Shown here in pieces: positions 1 to 7,000 of a DNA stretch of 8,771 bases. A program made the translations under genes and the position numbers. The notes beneath the pieces were generated by a model. It ran no database searches. It had not been told where the DNA came from and was given only the letters and a program-made list of their open reading frames with translations. The DNA comes from Minisyncoccota bacterium (GTDB taxonomy: Bacteria > Verrucomicrobiota > Lentisphaeria > Oligosphaerales > MVZH01): the NCBI GenBank assembly GCA_021734725.1, contig JAIPIM010000168.1:1-8771 (forward strand), in the 5' to 3' direction. The stretch's first letter is position 1. Each line of letters starts with the position of its first letter.

Positions 1-255
1 GAGTACGTGCAGTTGCTTATTGACTATGCAGGCGGCAAGACCGCGACGCTTAACCTGTACTGTGGGACGAACACGCCGTACGCCGCAACCGTAACGACCG
101 GTGAAGAAACAACGTTTGTCACGGTTGACACGGGAGCCCTCTTTAAGAACGCGACGGGGGCCATGCTCGAACTGTTCAAGACAGGCAAACCGAACGTTGA
201 CCGGCAGGAAACGCTTGCCATCATGAAGCTACGTGACAAAGCGCTTAATGAGTAA
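1..255 (+). CDS. Gfo/Idh/MocA-family oxidoreductase, C-terminal fragment (5' end outside window)
   Basis: Only the last 84 codons are present; the reading frame is open from base 1 and ends at TAA 253-255. The tail contains MLELFKTGKPNVDRQETLAI, which closely resembles the usual end of Gfo/Idh/MocA-type NAD(P)-dependent dehydrogenases, where a helix carrying F-x-T-G-K-P-P-V-x-R-E-E-T-L-E-I precedes the terminus. The preceding stretch (YAGGKTATLNLYCG, then FVTVDTGALFK) fits the beta-sheet C-terminal domain of that family. Members oxidise or reduce sugars, sugar acids and inositols, but the Rossmann fold and catalytic residues lie outside the window, so no substrate can be given. A GTG at 7-9 is in frame but has no reason to be the true start. 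It is separated from the next gene by about 490 bases, so it probably belongs to a different transcription unit. The family call rests on one tail motif. Confidence 0.72.
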   Translation, partial: EYVQLLIDYAGGKTATLNLYCGTNTPYAATVTTGEETTFVTVDTGALFKNATGAMLELFKTGKPNVDRQETLAIMKLRDKALNE

Positions 256-335
256 CGAGAAAAGGAAACAAGGCGAGGCGTATCAACGTCAGGGCTGTTT
301 CATTCTGTGGATCAAGTGTCTTCCACGAACAGTGG

Positions 336-356
336 CACGGGGTGGGCCGCCCCGTG
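336..356 (+). terminator. GC-rich hairpin, possible transcript end of the upstream oxidoreductase gene
   Basis: A perfect 7-bp stem CACGGGG (336-342) / CCCCGTG (350-356) closes a 7-base loop, 81 bases after the oxidoreductase stop codon. There is no T-run after it, so it is not a classic intrinsic terminator. It could instead be part of a dispersed repeat. A second weak stem lies immediately downstream: CTCGG 363-367 with CCGAG 379-383, plus an inner TGG/CCA pair. Confidence 0.3.
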
Positions 357-511
357 AGTCATCTCGGCTGGGGACCATCCGAGCCACTTTCGGCCTCCAC
401 ATGACTGAGAATGAACCAGCCTCGCATCGATACAGCTGGGTACTGAGCACCGGAAGAAAGACCAACGTGCACGGGCCGGCGTATTTGCGGGCCGGGAGAC
501 CCGCTTTACTT

Positions 512-559
512 GTGCGCCGGGATAGTATCGCGGTTCTCCAGAGCCGCAAACCGGCGCAC
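512..559. repeat. Two-part inverted repeat (strong hairpin)
   Basis: An outer perfect 9-bp stem, GTGCGCCGG (512-520) with CCGGCGCAC (551-559), encloses an inner 7-bp stem-loop, GCGGTTC (530-536) with GAGCCGC (541-547) and loop TCCA; one inner pair is G-T. The two stems are separated by an asymmetric internal loop (9 bases on the left, 3 on the right). There is no following T-run. The shape is like palindromic intergenic elements of the REP or MITE kind, but other copies cannot be seen within this window. Confidence 0.45.
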
Positions 560-621
560 GCGTACGATTCTGGAATTGCTTTTGCGTAGGGAATTGCGAA
601 ATGTCGTTTTTCGTAATTTGT

Positions 622-690
622 GTTCTTAGTTCTTGGTTCTTGGTGCGTAGTTTTGAACTGAGAACGAAGCACCACGAACCACGAACAACT
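622..690. repeat. Inverted pair of 7-bp-unit tandem repeat blocks (AACCAAG-like)
   Basis: On the plus strand five consecutive 7-base units run from 656 to 690: AACTGAG, AACGAAG, CACCACG, AACCACG, AACAACT. On the minus strand the left half (645 down to 622) reads CACCAAG, AACCAAG, AACTAAG, AAC. The two halves therefore face each other and can pair: 629-646 with 669-686 matches at 16 of 18 positions. The block is poorer in GC than the surrounding DNA and has no coding sense. A drifted copy occurs at 7203-7243. Confidence 0.6.
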
Positions 691-696
691 CGCACG

Positions 697-723
697 AAGG
701 CTATTTTGCAAGAGTCTAGCCTT
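697..723 (+). promoter_or_regulatory. Perfect 7-bp inverted repeat, candidate operator of the GntR-type regulator
   Basis: AAGGCTA (697-703) is followed after 13 bases by its exact reverse complement TAGCCTT (717-723). The half-site centres are 20 bp apart, close to two helical turns, which suits a dimeric DNA-binding protein. It lies 7 bases before the AAGGAG ribosome binding site of a regulator gene, a common place for autoregulation. It would also form an RNA hairpin just upstream of the ribosome binding site. A weaker overlapping dyad pairs TATT..GCAA (702-711) with TTGC.AATA (723-731). Function is inferred from position and symmetry only. Confidence 0.35.
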
Positions 724-744
724 TGCGAATAAGGAGTGTTTTCG

Positions 745-2118
745 TTGACGGCCATTAAACCGAAACATCAACAGTTGTACGACATCCTGGTGCAGAAATT
801 GCATCAGGGGGTGTATCCCGCCGGCGGCAAGCTGCCGAGCATGAATGAACTGGCCCGTCGTTACTCGGTCAGTGTCAACGTGGTGACCAAGGCCGTGGAC
901 GAGCTGAAGAAAGCCGATTTGGTTGAGACGGTTGCCGGGAACGGCATTTATTCGAAGATCGATAAGGGAATGGCTGCCGGCGAGTCTCATTTTGCTGGCG
1001 AGAATGTGTTCTCCGTCTCCTGGATGACCAAAACCATTACTGTTTGGGTGGAAGACGCGGCGGACTGGCAGGTGGCCTTCTGGAACCGTTTCTTCGAGCA
1101 CACGGTCACCGACAAACCTGACATGGAACTGGTTGTAAACTATGGGGCCGAAAATCCTCCGGGCACGGACACCGTCGATATGTTCATCGGGGGCAGCGGT
1201 TTCATTGGCGGTCAGGGGTTGTCCTTGAAAGATTTTCACGACGGCGGCGTCATCAACGACTTTTACCCTGATGCGTATAAGGGAAAACTGCTTACGCCGG
1301 ACGACACCGTATGGAATGGGCGCCGCGTTGGCATGCCGGTCGGTTTTATCTTGCCGGTGATTGTCCACCGCGAACAGGTGCTGAATGCGGAAGACTACGA
1401 TGGTGTGCTCAAGTTCGTTGACGATGTAATCCGGAAGAAAAAGGGGCCGGCACGCTACAAAATCTGGTCGCTGCTGGAATTTCTGGCGGGCGAGGGGTTT
1501 GACTGTTTCGATGTGAGGTCCGGGACATTTGCCGCCAGCTCCGAGTGGTGGGAGATTCTAAATCGAATTAAGTCGCTGTACACCGACGGCAGTTTATTGC
1601 ACATGCACAACCTGCCGCTCGACATGGACAAACTTATTGATGACGAACTGGGGGAGACTGTGCAATATCTGGAACTGGCGATCAACCAATCGCGTGTCAC
1701 GCAAGGCAGACCGGTGCACGTTTCTCCCTGCCCGCTGGGGAACGTCGTGCCGTTGAACCCCGTGTGCGCATGTATCAGTCGAAAGTCACCGTATCCGGAA
1801 GAATGCGCCCGGATGGTCGTCGATATGTTGGAAGACGATATTCAGGAGCACTATTTCCATGAACGTTTAGGGTTCCCCGTGAACGCAACCGCGCTGAAGG
1901 GAACGGAGTTCGCCTTCTACAGTAACCGTATTCCAACCATGGATAAGCACTGGGTGTTACCGCCCGAAAAAACCTTGCAAAGGCTGCTCCAGCTACTGTT
2001 GCTTTGGGAACTGCACTTCTATTTCACCGGAAAGATTCGGGGCGACGTGGTGGAGCGCATTAACCGGAAAGCCGCCTACTTTTTGGCGTCCGTCAATGAA
2101 AACGGAGGCGTGGAATGA
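745..2118 (+). CDS. GntR-type transcription regulator with a solute-binding-protein-like sensor domain
   Basis: The predicted product is a 457-residue cytoplasmic protein with no signal peptide. I chose the TTG at 745 because AAGGAG at 731-736 lies 8 bases upstream; the in-frame GTG at 736 overlaps that site and cannot use it. Residues about 5-72 form a GntR-family winged helix: a helix with QLYDILVQKL, then GKLPSMNELARRYSVSVNVV (helix-turn-helix), KAVDELKKADLVETV and a wing ending GNGIYSK. Residues about 90-420 do not look like the UTRA, FadR or LacI-type (PBP-I) effector domains usually joined to GntR. They instead resemble an ABC-transporter family 1 solute-binding protein: an early WNGRRVGMPVGFILPVIVHR segment, then CACISRKSPYPEECARMVVD and GFPVNATAL near the end, matching typical strands and helices of that fold. 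Sugar sensing is therefore likely, though the ligand is unknown. It is the first gene of the overlapping operon: its TGA overlaps the next ATG (ATGA). Confidence 0.8.
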   Translation: MTAIKPKHQQLYDILVQKLHQGVYPAGGKLPSMNELARRYSVSVNVVTKAVDELKKADLVETVAGNGIYSKIDKGMAAGESHFAGENVFSVSWMTKTITVWVEDAADWQVAFWNRFFEHTVTDKPDMELVVNYGAENPPGTDTVDMFIGGSGFIGGQGLSLKDFHDGGVINDFYPDAYKGKLLTPDDTVWNGRRVGMPVGFILPVIVHREQVLNAEDYDGVLKFVDDVIRKKKGPARYKIWSLLEFLAGEGFDCFDVRSGTFAASSEWWEILNRIKSLYTDGSLLHMHNLPLDMDKLIDDELGETVQYLELAINQSRVTQGRPVHVSPCPLGNVVPLNPVCACISRKSPYPEECARMVVDMLEDDIQEHYFHERLGFPVNATALKGTEFAFYSNRIPTMDKHWVLPPEKTLQRLLQLLLLWELHFYFTGKIRGDVVERINRKAAYFLASVNENGGVE

Positions 2119-2761
2119 GATCCCGCGGACTGTTTACGCTGATCGAGTTGCTGGTAGTCATTGCGATCATCGCCGTACTGGCCAGTCTGCTGCTGCCTGC
2201 TCTGGATAACGCTAGAGAGTCGGCGCGGAATATCAGGTGTTTGAGTAACATGAAGCAATTAGGGGTGTTCGGTGCGATGTACCTGGACAGTTACAACGAA
2301 GTTTTTCCCGCTTGGCCTCCCATGCAAACGCTTATAGACACGTACGGTAAATCACAGTTGCCGTATCAATGCCCCAGCGATCCGTCCGCCTACGACACGA
2401 AATTTGTGTTGGCTCTCAATTTCTCGTACGCGGAGAATCTCTCCATAGTAAGTCCAAGCGCTTGCGGTGTCAGTCCAGAGCCAACGGTAATGCGGCTCAG
2501 CCTGGTCAAGAATCCCGCGCATTGTCCCTGGTTCGGGGAAACAAAACCGTTCGTGGGACCGGTTACACGGATCCCGACGGTGCGCAGTGCAGCTCAAAGA
2601 ACTTTGTCTACGGTCCGTACGACGGGACGGCTTTCAACCCGGATTACGGGTGTTCAAGGAGGCACAGGGGAGGGTCGAATTATGTGACTTTCGCGGGGAA
2701 TGCGCATTGGGAGGACGGCACGACGCTGAACTACAATCTCACATGGAGGTACGACCGGTGA
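2115..2761 (+). pseudogene. Type II secretion/type IV pilin-like pseudopilin, frameshifted
   Basis: The ATG at 2115 overlaps the preceding stop and has GGAGG at 2104-2108. The N-terminus RSRGLFTLIELLVVIAIIAV is a class III prepilin signal and hydrophobic helix, with E11 as the conserved Glu+5. The residue before the Phe is Leu, with Gly one further back, so the usual Gly at -1 is missing. The first frame is sensible to about residue 146 (LVKNPAHCPWFGETKPF), then loses similarity and stops at 2687. The sensible continuation is in another frame, from about 2555 (GTGYTDPDGAQCSS) to the TGA at 2759-2761, ending with RHRGGSNYVTFAGNAHWEDG, the H-X9-DG-type tail of PVC pseudopilins (here H-X9-AG). 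One missing base near 2541-2556 would restore a 215-residue protein. No canonical slippery heptamer is seen in frame; a short A-AAA run at 2543-2546 is weak. This could be a sequencing error, a decayed gene or, less likely, programmed frameshifting. The job is probably pilus-like or secretion assembly at the envelope. Confidence 0.75.
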
Positions 2762-3555
2762 ACCTGTGGCCGTTTTCGAATCGTCACGTGCACAGCACTC
2801 CGCGGCAGACTGCCCGATGGCGGGAATCCCTTGTATTGGTCGGTATTTGGATGGTGTCCGTTCTTATTCGAAGCGACTATGCGTGGGCTGCCGAAGCTGT
2901 GTGGAATTTTGACTTCGATGACGGGGTTCAGGAGGATTGGAAACTGATCGGGAATGTCGAAGTCGTGCCCGGTGTCGTGGGAAATGCCGTGCGCGTGGGG
3001 GAGGGGGCGTTGCGGAAGACCTCGGAAAACTTTCTCCCTATTCAGGCCGGGGCCGTGTCTTTGTGGATTCGTCCCGTGAACTGGGACGGCACGGAACCGC
3101 GCGTGACGATTTTTCTGGAGATGACGAAAGGCGAAAGACGATATGAGCGAAGTTTCATCTGGTTCTATCGCCCGGATGACACAAGCCGCAGAGGCATTTC
3201 CTTTATGATCAATCAGGCCGGGATGGCTGGGAAAACCGGATGGACGGGTATCAGCCTGCCGTATTCGCGATTCAAATCCTGGAAACGCGGTGAGTGGCAT
3301 CATCTCCTGGTGACGTGGCATCGGGATGAAGGAACCTATTTCTATATGGACTCCCAGATGGTGGCTTTCTACGGGTGCCAGCATGCTTTGCGGGCGCCTG
3401 ACCATCTCTACGTTGGCTCGCGCCAGTTTGTGAAGGATAACGGGCCGCTTACCGACGTGGATGAGGTACGAATGTACGATGAGCTTCTGAGTCAGCAAGA
3501 AATCCGGAACATCTTTTTGCAAGGAATAGAAAGGGATTTTAACGATGTGGATTAA
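2758..3555 (+). CDS. Secreted LamG/concanavalin-like domain protein
   Basis: The GTG at 2758 overlaps the previous stop (GTGA) and is preceded by GGAGGT at 2745-2750 with a 7-base gap, which decides the start although the frame is open further upstream. The product has 265 residues. A charged N-terminus leads into a hydrophobic stretch (SLVLVGIWMVSVLI, about 25-38) and a plausible signal peptidase I site after YAWA, so the protein is exported; the n-region of about 24 residues is long. Residues about 47-258 form one LamG-like jelly roll: WNFDFDDG at the start, GAVSLWIRPVNWDG, GEWHHLLVTWHRDEGTYFYM, and VDEVRMYDELLSQQEIRNIF at the end, where the last beta strand and helix of such domains normally lie. 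No catalytic domain is attached, so it probably binds carbohydrate or acts as a surface module. It ends by overlapping the next gene by 11 bases. It resembles the N-terminal part of that next gene in layout, which may reflect duplication. Confidence 0.8.
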   Translation: MNLWPFSNRHVHSTPRQTARWRESLVLVGIWMVSVLIRSDYAWAAEAVWNFDFDDGVQEDWKLIGNVEVVPGVVGNAVRVGEGALRKTSENFLPIQAGAVSLWIRPVNWDGTEPRVTIFLEMTKGERRYERSFIWFYRPDDTSRRGISFMINQAGMAGKTGWTGISLPYSRFKSWKRGEWHHLLVTWHRDEGTYFYMDSQMVAFYGCQHALRAPDHLYVGSRQFVKDNGPLTDVDEVRMYDELLSQQEIRNIFLQGIERDFNDVD

Positions 3556-4024
3556 GCGTTCTTATGTGCGACTGGCAGTTACGGGCTTGGCCGCAATTAT
3601 TTGTTCAACAGCCACGGCCGGCACGGTTTTTCAGGCCTCCTTCGACGGGACCATCGAGCCCGTGGTCGGCGAGAGTGCCGCATTTACGAGCGGTGACGTG
3701 GAACCGGAGTACCGGAAGGCCCATTCCGGAAGGGGGGTGCTCTTGCCGAAAGGTGCCGGTCTGGAACTGACGCCGTCCGCATTTCCCGCCAAGGGTGCCA
3801 TGGAACTCTGTCTTTTTATGAAGTCTACGCTTCCCGGCGACGAGAACCGTGACGCGGTGGCGATGGTCGGCGGGAATCGGCTTTTCTTGAAACAGGGCAT
3901 GTTGTGTCTGACGAACGGCGTCAAGGCCTTGCGGATTCCGGTCTACGAGTGGGGGCGTGGAGAGTTCGCGCATGTGTTTTTCTCGTGGGCCGATGACGAC
4001 ATTGGACTTTGGGTGAATGACTAG
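3545..4024 (+). CDS. N-terminal part of large secreted LamG/CBM9/DUF6067 protein, interrupted by in-frame TAG
   Basis: The ATG at 3545 has AGGGA at 3532-3536 with an 8-base gap and overlaps the previous gene. Residues 1-25 (MWIKRSYVRLAVTGLAAIIC, then STATA) are a clear signal peptide with cleavage after ATA. From residue 27 a LamG-like domain begins (FQASFDG), passing GAMELCLFMKS and EFAHVFFSWADDDIGLWVND. There the frame meets TAG at 4022-4024 (codon 160), inside the strand-turn that is normally followed by the rest of the jelly roll. The expected rest of the domain follows in the same frame right after the TAG, so I read this as the front of one 1175-codon gene (3545-7072), not as a separate 159-residue protein. 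A stand-alone product would be half a LamG fold. Possible causes are a point change from CAG, AAG, GAG or TGG, a base-call error, or amber suppression. Confidence 0.75.
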   Translation: MWIKRSYVRLAVTGLAAIICSTATAGTVFQASFDGTIEPVVGESAAFTSGDVEPEYRKAHSGRGVLLPKGAGLELTPSAFPAKGAMELCLFMKSTLPGDENRDAVAMVGGNRLFLKQGMLCLTNGVKALRIPVYEWGRGEFAHVFFSWADDDIGLWVND

Positions 4025-7000
4025 GCGGCAACGGAACTGTCGCCCGCTCCGGATGTTGAGCCGGATGGCAAGCGCATCATCCTGGGAGGCGCGGACAGTC
4101 GCATTGACCTACTGATAGACGAGGTCACCATCTTTGACGCGCCGCTTCCCGATGCCATTCGAAGCAAGCGGTATAAGAGTATTCTGCTGGGGCAATTGCC
4201 GTACGAACGCGGCATCGTGACGGTTCCCCGGACTGATTCCGCGCCCGCCGTGGATGGAACACTGGATGATCCCTGCTGGAGAGAGGCATCCCAGATCACC
4301 AACTTTCTGGTGCATAACACGGGCGGGCGACTTCTCGAACGACCGTCGCCCCGCGTGCTTTTCTGTTACGACGACGAGGCCTTGTACATCGGATTCGAAT
4401 CTCCACAGCCCCAGGGCGTAGAAACAGCCGAGGCGCCGCGCGACAGTGATAAACTTGTCAGTGACCACGATTCCTTCGAGTTTTTTCTGCGCCCGACCAT
4501 GACGTGGGAGCACTCGTATTACCAGTTGATTGTTAATGCGAGCAACTCGATTTTCGACGGCAAGGTGAAGGACAATTCCTGGGATGGTGAATTCATCTAC
4601 CGCGCAACCGTTTCAGATGGCGTTTGGCGTGGAGAAATAAAAGTTCCCTACACCACGTTCGAAGACGCTGGAGTTCCGGAGGCAGGTGACGAGTGGACGT
4701 TCAATGTCTGTAGGAATTTTCGGGCGGGTGGAATCCGGTTTTCACAGTGGACCAACACGGGTGTGTCCTATCACGACGCCATGTCATTCGCCAGAATGCG
4801 GTTTGGCGGAAGAGACGAATGGGTTCGCGAGCAGTCCGTTGCCGTTGGAGAGGACAAGGACATTCGCGTAGTACTTGACGCTTGGGACAAGGCACGGACG
4901 TCCGCCGGCATTCTTTTCTATCGACAAGGCGAGATTGTTCCCAGCAAGAGCATTGTTTCGGCACCGGGCGAGCTTTTATTAAAGACCGCTGAGGGGTCCC
5001 TGAAGAACGCTGTTGCCGAGCTGTGGATTCGGAAGGAACAGGCTGACGACCCTGTTTTGTATCATATGGTTCGGGTCAGTCCCAAAACCAAACCAGCTCC
5101 CCCGAAATCGAAAACAGAAGAAAAATCCACCGAACCGGCGACCAAGCAAGCCAAGGCGGAAGGCCCCCCTCCGTATGAGCCGAGACCGCCCACTCCTGAA
5201 GAGCTTCAGGCAGCAAGAGAACGGAGGAAGCTATGGGAGAACAATTCCCTCGGAAAAGACGAATGGGTCCCCCCGCCGTGGACACCGGTTGTCGTAGACG
5301 GCCAGACCGTATCCGTATGGGGGCGGGATTACCGGTTTGACAATTCTCTGTTTCCGACCCAGATCGAGTCGCGCGGGGAAGAACTGTTGAGCCGACCGAT
5401 CTTTCTGGACCTGCAAACCGAGAAAGGACGGGTGAAAGTGGCCGCCGGCAAGCTCGAGGTGGTTTCTCGTACCGATGAAAAGGCTACGCTCAGGGGAAGG
5501 TTTGAAGGCATCGGCCTGACGGTTGAAGCCCTGACCGAACTCGAGTTCGACGGAATGGCCAAGGTTACCCTCAGGATTGTTCCGACGGACGAGGCCATCC
5601 AGGTCAAGAAACTGGCCCTCCGGATTCCGATTAAGCCCGACCGTGCACAGTATTACCATTGGGCTGGAAGCGGCTGGGATCCGTCGGTCAGCAATGCGGG
5701 AAGCATACCCGAGGACGGGCTGCTCGGCGGATTTCGCGGTATCCTGTGGGTCGGCGATAAAAAAAGAGGCGTTTGCTGGTTCGCGCAGGATCAAGATGGG
5801 TATGAAATAAGCCAACCGCATACGCTCTTGCGACTGTTCAAAAGCGAGACCTACGCGGATTGGAATATCCGGGTCAATTTTATTGACACCGCATATCTCC
5901 TGAAAGGCGAGAAAACCTTTGTGTTCGGGTACGAAGCCACGCCGGTCAAACCCATGCCGCGACAGTTCCGTGACGAGCGGTTTCCGTTTGTCTGGCATTG
6001 GGGACGCGGATACCTTGACCCGATCCCCGGTGCGTTCGTCAATTTAGGTGGCGGCAACAGAAAGACCTCGCTGGAAAAAGTATTCGAGTCGAACCCCGAC
6101 TACCTGCTGGTCCTGGCGGGCGGCGCCGGGGCGGAGTCGGATTATCAAGGGCAAGTGCTGTCTGAGCAATGGCTTTATTCGCAAGAATGGCGCGGAACAA
6201 AGCATACGCGCATCAATTACCCGAAGAACAACTGGGCGGGACACGTTTATTATCACGGTGGCGGTGGGGGGCTCGATACATCTTACCAGGATTTCATGGT
6301 GTATTACATCAATGAAGTGCTTCAGAAGCATCGCATGGACGGGATATACTTCGACGGTCATGGCGGGCCGATGTGGTCGGCGCGAGAATTTCTGAAACGT
6401 GTATACAAGCTCTTCCGAAAGGTCCATCCGGAGCAGACGAGAATTTTGGTCCATTCGTCCACTCGTATTTTGATTCCAGTGATTGGGTTTGCCGACTTTC
6501 ACCTGAACGGCGAACAATACAACTCCGGTCGGCTCAGGGTTGGCGCGCACTACACCGATGTGCTGCCCATTGACCGGATCATGGCTGAATTCAGAGGAGA
6601 ACCATGGGGGACCGTCCCGGCTTTCCTCCCCGAATTGGATGCCATACATCGGAAGTTAATCGCACCGACACGCGAGATGATCGCGCTGCTCCAGGTTCAT
6701 GACGTACTGCTGACCGGTGCTTGGTGCAACAGCAATGTGTACCGTGCGTACAAGAGTGCGATTAACCGTTTTGGGATTGCAGAATCGGATTTTACCGGGT
6801 ACTGGGAAGATGCGGTGTCGCACAGCGATTCGGAAATCAAAGTGAGTGTGTATCGTCACCGGACCCAGGACAAGTGGTTGCTGTTTATTTCCAATCTTAC
6901 TCCCAAAGCAAGGACAACGATCGTTAAACTGTCCGCGGATACTTTGGGCTTTGAGCCGGAACGGATAGAAGATTTGGAAAACAACTTCGAATTGCCGGTA

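Larger units (their letters stand above)
256..735. other. Intergenic region rich in hairpins and repeats, no gene seen
   Basis: No reading frame here gives a recognisable protein, and the longer ones on both strands translate into low-complexity shadows of the repeats. The stretch holds a GC-rich hairpin at 336-356, a second at 363-383, a small one with arms 487-491 and 500-504, a two-part hairpin at 512-559, a 7-bp-unit repeat block in inverted arrangement at 622-690, and an inverted repeat at 697-723 next to the following gene. The density of structure suggests dispersed intergenic repeat elements rather than one regulatory RNA. No convincing -35/-10 promoter pair was found, although the operon promoter must lie here or further upstream. 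Confidence 0.6.

Noticed and set aside
233..589. Plus-strand open frame of 118 codons after the oxidoreductase
   Set aside because: It overlaps the end of the oxidoreductase and is made mostly of hairpin and repeat sequence; no ribosome site or protein family resemblance was seen.
594..622. Promoter with TTGCGA and TAATTT boxes
   Set aside because: The spacing between the boxes is only 14 bases, too short for a sigma-70 promoter, and the match is weak.
622..690. CRISPR-like array
   Set aside because: The repeat units are only 7 bases long and contiguous, with no spacers and no cas genes nearby.
289..1368. Long minus-strand open frame of 359 codons
   Set aside because: It runs antisense through the repeat-rich gap and the first half of the regulator gene. 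Its translation has low-complexity repeat-derived stretches and no recognisable domain, while the plus strand has a clear gene with a ribosome site.
2535..2556. Programmed -1 frameshift site in the pseudopilin
   Set aside because: No X-XXY-YYZ heptamer exists in the reading frame here; the A-AAA run at 2543-2546 is too short to be convincing, so error or mutation is preferred.
2731..3522. Minus-strand open frame of 263 codons opposite the LamG gene
   Set aside because: It is rich in His, Arg and Pro, as expected for the antisense of a GC-rich gene; it has no domain motif and its limits follow the plus-strand LamG gene.
5231..5998. Minus-strand open frame of 255 codons inside the hydrolase gene
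   Set aside because: It is antisense to a well-supported domain of the large enzyme, has no recognised motif, and is not supported by neighbours.
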